Below are positions 7,638 to 14,494 of a stretch of 18,609 bases of DNA, one piece after another. The translations under genes and the position numbers were made by a program. This stretch comes from Terrimonas_A sp036262095. GTDB taxonomy: Bacteria > Bacteroidota > Bacteroidia > Chitinophagales > Chitinophagaceae. The notes under the pieces were generated by a model that was not told where the DNA came from, searched no databases, and was given only the letters and a program-made list of their open reading frames with translations. The DNA lies in NCBI GenBank assembly GCA_036262095.1, contig DATAJQ010000245.1, positions 1 to 18,609 of the forward strand. Reading direction: 5' to 3'. How positions within the stretch are numbered: the first letter of the stretch is position 1; the number at the start of each line of letters is the position of its first letter.

Positions 7638-8708
7638 TTAATTTATAACTGCCTTTATCTTTCCCCAAAGTTCATTATCGAATCCCGACAATGCAAAACT
7701 TGGGTGTGCCGGATCAGAAGCATTGCCCATTCTTATCACTACCATCTTTTTACTGGGAATTACATAAATGCGCTGGTCGCTGGCACCCATCGCCGAATAC
7801 ATATCTGCAGGCGCATTAGGAACTAAATAGCCGGGAAATACGATCTGGCTGCCGGGAACCATATAACTGTTTTTCCCGTTCAGCCACCACAGGTAACCAT
7901 AAGAAGGATTTATATTCTGCGATGTAGTGGTGCTTTCCATGAAATAAGGTTCATTGATCACCTCGGTGCTGTTCCAGTTTCCCTGGTTCAATGCCAACAG
8001 GCCGAACCTTGCCATACTTCTTGTAGTGCTGTGATAAATAGAGTAGACCGCGCCGAAATTCCAAAATCCATCCATCCCGATTTTGTCTTTCAATTTTTCA
8101 TTGAAATACGTTTCAAACTCCTTTCCGCTTGCTTCACCAACTACATCCATTAATTTCTGGAAAACATTTCCATAAGCCCATCTTGTACCTGCATCAGCAA
8201 CATAGGTCAGGTTAGGCTTTATTACCAATGGGCTGCTGTCATCAATTCCGGATGTCATCGTTAACAGATGCCTTACCGTTATCAGGTTTTCTTTGGCCAG
8301 CGGCATATTTGTCCATTCAGTGCCCAGGTAATCGGAGGCTTTATTATTAATATTAAGCAATCCCTCCTGCTGCGCTATCCCTGTTGTGGTTGCTACCAAT
8401 GTTTTGCCTGCACTATTCCAGTCCCATTCGGAGGATGGGGTGTGACCGTCAAAATATTCTTCCATGGCAATTCTTCCGTTTACGAGTATCATAAATGATT
8501 TGGTATATTTCTGAGAGAGATATTCCTTTAAGGATTGGATGGCAGTTTGATTCCACCCCAATGCCGAGGGGGACACGGTTTCCCATGTTGTGCCTGAATT
8601 TGGTGGGAAATACATGGAAGAGGGAGGATTTGAAGGCTGCGGGTCCTCGTTTTTACTACAGCTTGTCAAAGCTGATAATGCGAGTAGGAATAGGCTTACT
8701 CTGATCAT
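7638..8708 (-). CDS. Serine hydrolase lipoprotein, class C beta-lactamase / penicillin-binding fold (family S12)
   Basis: A 356-aa protein with a lipoprotein signal peptide: hydrophobic residues 5-14 and lipobox LTSC with Cys17. The acidic stretch after the cysteine (SKNED) resembles the surface-export signals of Bacteroidota lipoproteins, so it may face outward. The catalytic SxxK is Ser99-Ala-Gly-Lys102 in DWNSAGKTL, and the second motif YxN is Tyr179-Gly-Asn181 in RWAYGNVFQ. The third region, AMGASDQRIYVIPSKKMVVIRMG, matches the usual strand near the C-terminus of this group, although the commonly seen Gly before Gln is Asp here. Proteins of this fold include D-Ala carboxypeptidases, esterases and beta-lactamases, so the substrate is not certain. 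It diverges from the NamZ-like muramidase, which hints at a peptide-stem or muropeptide substrate. Confidence 0.88.
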   Translation of the reverse strand: MIRVSLFLLALSALTSCSKNEDPQPSNPPSSMYFPPNSGTTWETVSPSALGWNQTAIQSLKEYLSQKYTKSFMILVNGRIAMEEYFDGHTPSSEWDWNSAGKTLVATTTGIAQQEGLLNINNKASDYLGTEWTNMPLAKENLITVRHLLTMTSGIDDSSPLVIKPNLTYVADAGTRWAYGNVFQKLMDVVGEASGKEFETYFNEKLKDKIGMDGFWNFGAVYSIYHSTTRSMARFGLLALNQGNWNSTEVINEPYFMESTTTSQNINPSYGYLWWLNGKNSYMVPGSQIVFPGYLVPNAPADMYSAMGASDQRIYVIPSKKMVVIRMGNASDPAHPSFALSGFDNELWGKIKAVIN

Positions 8709-8828
8709 ACTTTACGATTATTTTGAGCATAGACTTCTTGTTTTTCCAAAAGTTAAAAGAGATTAGCAAAATTTATGACCAGAACCTGCATGAAGCCGCC
8801 TGTTTTAGCCTCTTAAACCCATTGATCT

Positions 8829-8861
8829 TCTGCAAAAAATATTCTTGTAATTATATTTTTG
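8829..8861 (+). promoter_or_regulatory. Candidate promoter for the NamZ-like gene
   Basis: TATTTTTG at 8854-8861 is an exact match to TAnnTTTG, with TCTG at 8829-8832 (one mismatch to TTTG) 21 bp upstream. Transcription would begin around 8866-8869, leaving a leader of about 50 nt before the ATG at 8916. It lies in the 207-bp spacer between the divergent hydrolase and muramidase genes. Confidence 0.5.
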
Positions 8862-8915
8862 GTGAGCATAGTCTGGATTTATTGAAGTATTATTACTCAA
8901 ATTATACTTCCCAAG

Positions 8916-10145
8916 ATGATAAGACTTACTTCCCTACTCTTCTTAACGCTTGTGGCCATAAGCAATATTAGCTGCAAGGCTCAAATTGCATCGTCAAGCC
9001 AAAGCACATCAGGCAAGCCGGGAATTATTACAGGCGCCGACCAGACTGAAAAATATTTGCCTTATCTAAAAGGAAAACGGGTTGGCCTGGTTGCCAATCA
9101 GAGTTCCCTGATTGGGGAAAAAAGCAGCGTAGACAGCCTGCTGAGCCTTGGAATCAAAATTGTAAAAGTGTTTGGCCCCGAGCATGGCTTTAGAGGAAAT
9201 GCCAGTAATGGAGCTGTGGTGAGCGATGAGAAAGATGCAAAAACCGGCATTCCGATCATCTCTTTATATGGAAGAAACGAAAAACCAACAAAAGAGCAGC
9301 TGGCAGATATCGACCTTATGGTCTTTGATATCCAGGATGTGGGCTGCCGCTACTATACGAATATCAATACGCTTGAGCATGTGATGCAAGCCTGTGCGGA
9401 AAACAATAAAGAACTGCTGATCCTTGACAGGCCCAATCCTAACGGATATGTAGTGGACGGGCCGGTAATGACGGATGATAAATTCAAGTCGGCAATTGGG
9501 ATACATTATATACCTATGACTCATGGCATGACAATAGGAGAATTTGCACAATACCTTAATGGCGAAGGGTATCTTAAGAAGCCATGCAAAATAAATATCA
9601 TAAAGGTTGCCAATTACAATCATGATATGCCTTACGTATTGCCTATAAATCCATCGCCGAATTTAAATACACAGCAAGCTGTTATGCTTTTCCCGAGTTT
9701 ATGCATGTTTGAAGGAACAGCCATCAATGAAGGCCGGGGAACCTATATGCCTTTTACTATTTTGGGAGCGCCGGCATTGAAGGGCAAGTATTCGTTTTCA
9801 TATAAACCGGTAAGTATTCCCGGAATGAGTGAGAGGCCGAACCACAAAGATACTGTTTGTTATGGCCTCGATCTTCGCAACTACGATGTCAATAAGCTTC
9901 GGGAGAGCCGGCAAATTAATCTGGCATGGTTAATTGAATTATACAATGCTTATCCGGATAAGGCGAATTTCTTTACACCGGGAAGAGCGAACCAGGATAT
10001 ATCGGCTTTTGACCTGCGTATAGGTACTGATCAGTTAAGAAAACAGATCATAGCGGGAACGTCGGAAGCGGATATCAGAAAAAGCTGGGAACCGGGGTTG
10101 CAGAAGTTTAAGGCGATACGGGCGAAGTATCTTTTGTATCCGTGA
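8916..10145 (+). CDS. namZ: Exo-beta-N-acetylmuramidase NamZ (DUF1343), lipoprotein
   Basis: A 409-aa protein of the DUF1343 family, whose characterised members (Bacillus subtilis YbbC/NamZ and the Tannerella forsythia homologue) remove N-acetylmuramic acid from the non-reducing end of peptidoglycan fragments. The signal peptide ends in a lipobox-like SNISC (Cys20), so it is probably membrane-anchored. Family signatures are plain: GKRVGLVANQSS at about 53-64, FGPEHGFRG at 86-94 with the likely catalytic-site Glu89, FDIQDVGCRYYTNINT, LDRPNPNG, NPSPNLNT, and FEGTAINEGRGT. Length agrees with the family. It is divergent from a beta-lactamase-fold hydrolase. In B. subtilis namZ sits in the MurNAc-recycling cluster with nagZ and, as I recall it, a beta-lactamase-family hydrolase gene, which supports a shared role in cell-wall turnover or scavenging. 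No nagZ or murQ is in the window. Confidence 0.92.
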   Translation: MIRLTSLLFLTLVAISNISCKAQIASSSQSTSGKPGIITGADQTEKYLPYLKGKRVGLVANQSSLIGEKSSVDSLLSLGIKIVKVFGPEHGFRGNASNGAVVSDEKDAKTGIPIISLYGRNEKPTKEQLADIDLMVFDIQDVGCRYYTNINTLEHVMQACAENNKELLILDRPNPNGYVVDGPVMTDDKFKSAIGIHYIPMTHGMTIGEFAQYLNGEGYLKKPCKINIIKVANYNHDMPYVLPINPSPNLNTQQAVMLFPSLCMFEGTAINEGRGTYMPFTILGAPALKGKYSFSYKPVSIPGMSERPNHKDTVCYGLDLRNYDVNKLRESRQINLAWLIELYNAYPDKANFFTPGRANQDISAFDLRIGTDQLRKQIIAGTSEADIRKSWEPGLQKFKAIRAKYLLYP

Positions 10146-10153
10146 TTGGTTAA

Positions 10154-10208
10154 TTGACCTTACACAAAGGCGGGGGATATTTCAACATATCTCGTGCCTG
10201 AAGGTCAA
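10154..10208. repeat. 8-bp inverted repeat spanning 55 bp after namZ
   Basis: TTGACCTT at 10154-10161 is perfectly complementary to AAGGTCAA at 10201-10208, with a secondary AGGC/GCCT pairing inside. It begins 9 bp after the NamZ stop. No T-run follows on either side, so it is not a standard intrinsic terminator. It could be an mRNA 3'-end structure, a regulator site for the next gene, or an edge of an inserted segment. Confidence 0.35.
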
Positions 10209-10326
10209 TAACAAAAACAAAGAAACGCCAAACAGAGCCGCTACAAATATTTAGCTTAGATTATCTTTTCGATAGCAACTGCCGCATTCCTTTGTATCTA
10301 TGCTAGAATATCAGAAAACTCTACCG

Positions 10327-10692
10327 ATGGAAAATTTTAAAGAGCTGGAAAATTTTATAACTAAATTGCCAGGAGCAAGAACTTTGGTTGGCAAAGGACA
10401 CGCTGAAGATGGATTATGGTGGATAAAATTTTCATTTGATATAGATCATCCTTTGGCCTGGAGGGTTGTTCAAGAATTAGGGCACGTAATCAATTATTTG
10501 TCCTTGAATGAACGTTTGCCTGCTGTTTTTTATCCCATTTCACCCCCTCCTTACATAAATGGCGGCCCTGACGAATTTTTATCATGGATAATTGAATCAA
10601 AAGATAAAGATTTTTCGCCCAAACTATTATTTGAATGGCTTGAAGGAAGGTTTCCTAATCCTGTAGATAATCCAGCAGAATGGGAAGTATAA
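10327..10692 (+). CDS. Hypothetical cytosolic protein, possibly immunity-type
   Basis: A 121-aa protein if the ATG at 10327 is used (130 aa from the in-frame ATG at 10300). The later start is preferred because it opens an amphipathic helix (MENFKELENFITKLPG) and the preceding nine codons look like leader. No signal peptide or membrane segment is present. The sequence is Trp-, Pro- and acid-rich (GLWWIKFSFDIDHPLAW, VFYPISPPPYINGGPDEFLSWIIESK, LLFEWLEGRFPNP). I do not recognise the family. Small, acidic, aromatic-rich single-domain proteins in AT-rich islands are often immunity proteins of polymorphic toxins, but no toxin gene is visible, so that is only a possibility. Base composition is more AT-rich than in the flanking genes: the 60 bases from 10441 hold 24 G or C, against 34 for the 60 bases from 12301. 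Confidence 0.72.
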   Translation: MENFKELENFITKLPGARTLVGKGHAEDGLWWIKFSFDIDHPLAWRVVQELGHVINYLSLNERLPAVFYPISPPPYINGGPDEFLSWIIESKDKDFSPKLLFEWLEGRFPNPVDNPAEWEV

Positions 10693-10696
10693 ATTT

Positions 10697-10795
10697 ATGA
10701 ATAATTTCAGACGATATTGGTTCCAATTCTTGACTTTAGTTACAGGCTATCCTATTGATGGCTTTAATTCAATGATTGCAAAAGGGGCGGGCTAA
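10697..10795 (+). CDS. Possible 32-codon micro-ORF
   Basis: An ATG at 10697 opens 32 codons ending in TAA at 10793-10795, filling nearly all of the spacer between the two orphan genes. It begins 4 bp after the upstream stop and ends 17 bp before the next ATG. The peptide starts basic/aromatic (MNNFRRYWFQFLTLVTGYP) and has no recognised motif. Its snug fit between two genes is the only argument for it; a remnant of a lost gene or chance are equally likely. Confidence 0.25.
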   Translation: MNNFRRYWFQFLTLVTGYPIDGFNSMIAKGAG

Positions 10796-10812
10796 AAAAG
10801 ACAGTAGTGAAA

Positions 10813-11382
10813 ATGACGAAAGAAAAACGATACGAAATATTAACCTCTTTGCCGACTTATGGATCAATGTATGTTCCTGTAACAGGCGATGGAGAACCAT
10901 TTTACTCCGAAGGGTTTGTTGTTCGTTTTTATAAAGCAGACGGTACTGAATGGATAGCAAACTTTCAACCAGGCTGGACAGAATTGAAACAAATAATAGA
11001 ATGTAAGGCGACTCCAAACTTATTAGTTATAGCTTGTGGAACTTGTTACTCTATGAATCCTGAAAACACAAAACCTATTGAAGTATTTGGAGCTGATTAT
11101 TCAGACATTTTTAAAGCCAGCAATGGAAGACTTGTCTTACAAGGCCAAACCGACCTGACAATCATCGAGCCAGACGGAACACATTGGGACACAGAAAGAA
11201 TATCGTGGGATGGATTTGCTGAGATTAAAGTTGAAAATGATTTGGTATCGGGGCTTGCATATAACCCTATGCACGATGCAGACGAGTGGATTGAGTTTAA
11301 GTATGACCTTGGCACAAAAACTTTAACAGGAGGAAGTTATTATTCATCTAAAAATAAAAACCCTTGGTGGAAAATATGGTAA
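10813..11382 (+). CDS. Hypothetical protein of unknown family
   Basis: A 189-aa protein from the ATG at 10813 (a GTG two codons earlier at 10807 is in frame but less likely). There is no signal peptide or membrane span. The sequence reads as mostly beta, with many short strands, many Trp/Tyr residues and Asp/Gly turns (YVPVTGDGEPFYSEGFVVRFY, DLTIIEPDGTHWDTERISWDGF, EWIEFKYDLGTKTLTGGSYY). I do not recognise the family. It follows the 121-aa orphan on the same strand and shares its AT-rich composition, so both may have arrived together. As with its neighbour, an immunity-like role is conceivable from size and composition but unproven. Confidence 0.75.
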   Translation: MTKEKRYEILTSLPTYGSMYVPVTGDGEPFYSEGFVVRFYKADGTEWIANFQPGWTELKQIIECKATPNLLVIACGTCYSMNPENTKPIEVFGADYSDIFKASNGRLVLQGQTDLTIIEPDGTHWDTERISWDGFAEIKVENDLVSGLAYNPMHDADEWIEFKYDLGTKTLTGGSYYSSKNKNPWWKIW

Positions 11383-11806
11383 TTAAAAGGTTTGCTTGCC
11401 TTTGTCGTGGGTAAAAGACATTTAGAGAACAACCTAATGGCTCATGTAACATCTGCCAAGTTCGCTTTTGGAAAGACGACCTAATTCAACCTGATGATCT
11501 GAACTATGAAGGCGGCACGAACTGAGTTTCATTAAAACAAGGACAAAAAATTATAGAATTTGGTGTTTGTGAAAGAAAATGATCAGAAACGTATAAAACC
11601 AATAAAAGACAGACAATGGGGCGAAAACTGAAATCATTAGAATGATAAGAAATACGGTGCATAACATCGGTTTGGCGATATGGTGAATTCGAACCGACAC
11701 AAACCACTCCTTAATACAACTTTGACGGTTTAGGAATCAAAAAGAATGGAATTTATTCGAACCAAAAAGCTTTAAGTCCGACAACTTAAAGCTTTTTTAA
11801 TTTCTG
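11383..11806. other. 424-bp gene-free stretch before tRNA-Pro
   Basis: No intact gene is convincing in any frame. A plus-strand frame from 11463 to 11579, broken by one TGA at 11523, reads FWKDDLIQPDDLNYEGG then VSLKQGQKIIEFGVCERK, which faintly recalls the second half of a cold-shock-like domain and may be a decayed gene. The right end holds the terminator that serves the minus-strand tRNA. The minus-strand open frame at 11504-11707 has no supporting features. Confidence 0.5.
11764..11798 (-). terminator. Intrinsic terminator of tRNA-Pro, symmetrical hairpin
   Basis: Arms 11764-11777 and 11784-11797 form a perfect 14-bp stem with a 6-nt loop (CCGACA). Read on the minus strand it lies 9 bp beyond the tRNA 3' end and finishes in a run of five T, as expected for termination of the tRNA transcript. 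On the plus strand it finishes in six T, so it can work in both directions. Confidence 0.85.
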
Positions 11807-11880
11807 TCGGGATGACTGGATTCGAACCAGCGACCCCGTCGTCCCGAACGACGTGCGCTACCGGGCTGCGCTACATCCCG
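11807..11880 (-). tRNA. tRNA-Pro (anticodon CGG)
   Basis: The minus strand folds into a complete 74-nt cloverleaf. Acceptor stem CGGGATG pairs with CATCCCG. The D arm is GCGC, a nine-base loop and GCGC. The anticodon stem CGTCG/CGACG encloses TTCGGGA, giving anticodon CGG for the CCG proline codon. The variable loop is five bases, and the T arm GCTGG-TTCGAAT-CCAGT has one G-T pair at its base. The discriminator is A and CCA is not encoded. A strong terminator follows directly. Confidence 0.96.
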
Positions 11881-12018
11881 AATTCCCCGGAAAGAGTCCT
11901 CAAAAATAACAGATTTTTCTCCATAAAAAGATTTTATACCCACCTCCTCTCTTCCAGAATATTTGATTTTCGCAACCTCTTGTTTCTTTTTTGCTATCCC
12001 TCCTCTTCTCCTTCGCCT

Positions 12019-12026
12019 TAATTTTG
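12019..12026 (+). promoter_or_regulatory. Candidate -7 promoter element for the aldo/keto reductase gene
   Basis: TAATTTTG is an exact match to the Bacteroidota TAnnTTTG element, 30 bp before the ATG at 12057. The nearest TTTG upstream (11990-11993) is 25 bp away, longer than the usual 19-21, so the -33 part is weak. Confidence 0.5.
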
Positions 12027-12056
12027 TAGCCCCAACCCAAATAAAAAACCCCAAAT

Positions 12057-13052
12057 ATGAACACACAAAAACGCAAACTCGGAAATAGCGGCCCCAAAGT
12101 CTCTGCTTTGGGTCTTGGCTGCATGGGTATGAGCTATGCCTATGGCCCCGTTCCCGATAAAAAAGAGATGATCTCGCTTATACGGTCTGCCATAGAACGG
12201 GGCATTAACTTTTTTGATACCGCCGAAGTTTATGGGCCCTTTACAAATGAAGAACTGGTAGGTGAAGCCCTTGCTCCTCTCCGCAATGAAGTTGTGATCG
12301 CTACCAAATTCGGCTTTAAGCCTGCTGCCGATGGCAAATGGTCTGGTCTCGACAGCCGGCCTGCCCATATCAAAGAAGTGGTGAACGCTTCTTTAAAACG
12401 GCTTAAGACCGATGTGATCGATCTGCTGTACCAGCACCGTGTAGATCCTGATATTCCTATTGAAGATGTGGCAGGCACTGTAAGAGATCTCATACAGCAA
12501 GGAAAGGTTAAATACTTCGGACTTTCAGAAGCCGGCGCAGAAACCATCCGGAAAGCACATGCAGTGCAACCCGTGACTGCCCTGCAAAGCGAATACTCGC
12601 TTTGGTGGAGAACACCCGAAGAAAATATCATTCCCACACTGGAAGAACTGGGAATTGGCTTTGTTCCGTTCAGTCCGTTAGGCAGAGGTTTTCTTACAGG
12701 TAAGATTGATGAGAAAACGACGTTCGACAGTACCGATTTCCGCAATACCCTTCCCCGTTTTTCGCCGGAAGCGCGCAAAGCTAACCAGGCACTGATCGGG
12801 TTGATCGGCGATATTGCCAAAAGCAAAAATGCAACACCCGCACAGATCGCACTGGCATGGCTGCTGGCTCAAAAACCATGGATCGTTCCGATCCCCGGTA
12901 CTACTAAACTGAGCCGCCTGGAAGAAAATATCGGCGCTGTCAGTATTGAACTGACGCCAGAAAATCTTCAGGAAATTAATAATGCTGCCTCAAGTATTAC
13001 GATACAGGGAAACAGGTATCCTGAACAGTTGTCAAAACTGGTAGGAAAATAA
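12057..13052 (+). CDS. Aldo/keto reductase
   Basis: A 331-aa cytosolic NADPH-dependent oxidoreductase with the (beta/alpha)8 barrel of the AKR superfamily, reducing aldehydes or ketones. The catalytic tetrad is present: Asp54 and Tyr59 in FFDTAEVYG, Lys84 in ATKFG and His127 in LLYQHR. The opening LGNSGPKVSALGLGCMGMS and the coenzyme-binding IPGTTKLSRLEENIGA near 295-310 are standard. The overall pattern is closest to the YakC-like AKR13 group of sugar or methylglyoxal-type reductases; the physiological substrate cannot be read from the sequence. It stands alone between a minus-strand tRNA and the heptose-type gene, which starts 115 bp after its stop. Confidence 0.93.
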   Translation: MNTQKRKLGNSGPKVSALGLGCMGMSYAYGPVPDKKEMISLIRSAIERGINFFDTAEVYGPFTNEELVGEALAPLRNEVVIATKFGFKPAADGKWSGLDSRPAHIKEVVNASLKRLKTDVIDLLYQHRVDPDIPIEDVAGTVRDLIQQGKVKYFGLSEAGAETIRKAHAVQPVTALQSEYSLWWRTPEENIIPTLEELGIGFVPFSPLGRGFLTGKIDEKTTFDSTDFRNTLPRFSPEARKANQALIGLIGDIAKSKNATPAQIALAWLLAQKPWIVPIPGTTKLSRLEENIGAVSIELTPENLQEINNAASSITIQGNRYPEQLSKLVGK

Positions 13053-13167
13053 AATGTTGATACGTAAAAAGATTGCAATAATGTAGAGCCCGGCAGACCA
13101 TACGACCGACCGGAGTTTTGCCGATATTTGCACCGGCTATGTTGATTTAAGCTGGCCTTATATATTC

Positions 13168-14415
13168 ATGTCGATCAAACAAGCAATTGTTCTCGCCGGT
13201 GGCCTCGGCACCCGTCTCCGTGAAGCAGTCCCCGACCTGCCTAAATGCATGGCACCCGTCGCCGGCCGGCCTTTTCTTTATCATGTGATCAATTACCTGC
13301 GCAGGCAGGGCATCACTTCCTTTATCTTTTCCCTGGGATATAAGCATGACGTAATTGAACAATACCTGAAAGATGAGTTCCATACGCTGGACTATCAATG
13401 CGTGATCGAAACAGAGCCGCTGGGAACAGGTGGGGCCATCCAGCTGTCATGCCGCCATGCCAGCGAAAAACAGGTGCTGGTGACAAATGGTGACACTCTT
13501 TTTAAAATTAACCTCGCAGAACTGGATTCTTTTCATAAAGCACAGGACGCTGATTGCACCCTTGCCCTAAAGCCAATGAAAGAGTTTGACCGCTATGGAA
13601 TGGTAGAAATAAATAAAAAAGGTATCGTAGAAAGTTTCAGGGAAAAACAGTTCTACACTGAAGGACTGATCAATGGCGGCATATATCTTTTGAATGTCGA
13701 ACGTTTTCTTGCCCATTCATATCCGCTGAAATTTTCTTTTGAAAAGGATTACCTGGAAAAACAGGTGGAACAGGGAACTTTGTCAGCACAGGCACAGAAC
13801 GGGTACTTTATTGATATCGGTATCCCTGATGATTATAACAAAGCCCAGTCTGATCTGAAAACCCCACCGCTCCATCTCGATGCCATCGATAAAAGTTGGA
13901 CGCTTTTTCTTGATCGCGATGGTGTAATCAATGAAGACAAGCCAGGCAGTTATATTTTCAGTCCCGAAGAATTCATCTTCATGGATGGTGCCCCGGCCCT
14001 GTTCAAAAAACTGGCAAAGGCATTCCGGCATATTATCGTTGCCACCAATCAACGCGGTGTGGGCCGCGGGTTGATGACGGAAGAAACGCTGTCGGTCATC
14101 CATCAGAAAATGGTCAGCGCTGTCAGGGATGCAGGCGGCGATATTGATGCTGTTTATTATGCCACATCCATTCACAACAACGATATACAGCGCAAACCCA
14201 ATCCTGGTATGGCTTTGCAGGCAAGAAAAGATTTTCCTGATATTGACTTCAGCCGTTCTATCATGATCGGTAATAACATAAGTGATATGCAGTTTGGCAG
14301 AAGCGCAGGCATGTACACTGTTTTCCTGACTACCACCAACAAGGAAATACGCCTTCCCCATCCCGATATAGACCTCATCTTTAGCTCATTACACGATTTT
14401 GTCAAAGCTTTATGA
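13168..14415 (+). CDS. Bifunctional sugar-1-phosphate nucleotidyltransferase / HAD phosphatase (HddC-GmhB type fusion)
   Basis: A 415-aa fusion. Residues 1-230 are a nucleotidyltransferase: GGLGTRLR at 11-18, Pro-Lys26 of the substrate loop, and the metal-binding NGD at 107-109. It most resembles D-glycero-alpha-D-manno-heptose-1-phosphate guanylyltransferases. Residues 243-415 are a HAD phosphatase of the GmhB/HisB-N type: motif I LDRDGVIN (nucleophile Asp249, acid Asp251), motif II ATNQRGVGRG, motif III RKPNPGM (Lys343), motif IV IGNNISDM. Together they would dephosphorylate a heptose bisphosphate and activate the product as an NDP sugar for surface glycans. Two oddities: the Cys/His zinc loop of classical GmhB before RKPNPGM is missing (YYATSIHNNDIQ instead), and the first Asp of motif IV is Asn369. 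No gmhA or hldA-like kinase is adjacent, so the heptose assignment is by family only. Confidence 0.88.
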   Translation: MSIKQAIVLAGGLGTRLREAVPDLPKCMAPVAGRPFLYHVINYLRRQGITSFIFSLGYKHDVIEQYLKDEFHTLDYQCVIETEPLGTGGAIQLSCRHASEKQVLVTNGDTLFKINLAELDSFHKAQDADCTLALKPMKEFDRYGMVEINKKGIVESFREKQFYTEGLINGGIYLLNVERFLAHSYPLKFSFEKDYLEKQVEQGTLSAQAQNGYFIDIGIPDDYNKAQSDLKTPPLHLDAIDKSWTLFLDRDGVINEDKPGSYIFSPEEFIFMDGAPALFKKLAKAFRHIIVATNQRGVGRGLMTEETLSVIHQKMVSAVRDAGGDIDAVYYATSIHNNDIQRKPNPGMALQARKDFPDIDFSRSIMIGNNISDMQFGRSAGMYTVFLTTTNKEIRLPHPDIDLIFSSLHDFVKAL

Positions 14416-14453
14416 GAAGCCATGAAATTTAATGCTGGTTTCGTCGTTATCAC

Positions 14454-14474
14454 CGGGCCGGGCAAGCCCGTTTT
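14454..14474 (+). terminator. Weak intrinsic terminator after the HddC-GmhB fusion gene
   Basis: CGGGC at 14454-14458 pairs with GCCCG at 14466-14470 around a 7-nt loop, followed by TTTT. It lies about 40 bp after the stop of the fusion gene and just before the promoter of the next gene. The stem is only 5 bp but all G-C. Confidence 0.5.
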
Positions 14475-14481
14475 AATACTG

Positions 14482-14489
14482 TAATTTTG
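14482..14489 (+). promoter_or_regulatory. -7 promoter element very close to the start codon
   Basis: TAATTTTG exactly matches TAnnTTTG and ends only 5 bp before the ATG at 14495. Since Bacteroidota transcripts begin a few bases after this element, the mRNA would be leaderless or nearly so. Confidence 0.5.
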
Positions 14490-14494
14490 CGATC

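Noticed and set aside
8723..8971. Plus-strand open frame of 82 codons in the hydrolase/namZ spacer
   Set aside because: It covers the divergent promoter region and runs into the namZ signal-peptide codons in another frame; no motif or signal supports it.
11650..11690. Sequence around TGCATAACATCGG considered as an integron attC-type site
   Set aside because: No matching partner core site or attC-like pairing could be traced by eye, and no integrase is in the window.
11504..11707. Minus-strand open frame of 67 codons before tRNA-Pro
   Set aside because: Low-complexity translation with no recognisable feature; it reads through the decayed region.
11680..11760. Extra TTCGAACC motifs resembling tRNA T-loops left of tRNA-Pro
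   Set aside because: The flanking bases do not pair into T stems and no further tRNA arms or a longer repeat of the tRNA 3' end are present, so they are not tRNA fragments or clear att sites.
12230..12826. Minus-strand open frame of 198 codons
   Set aside because: It is fully antisense to the aldo/keto reductase gene, whose catalytic tetrad is intact.
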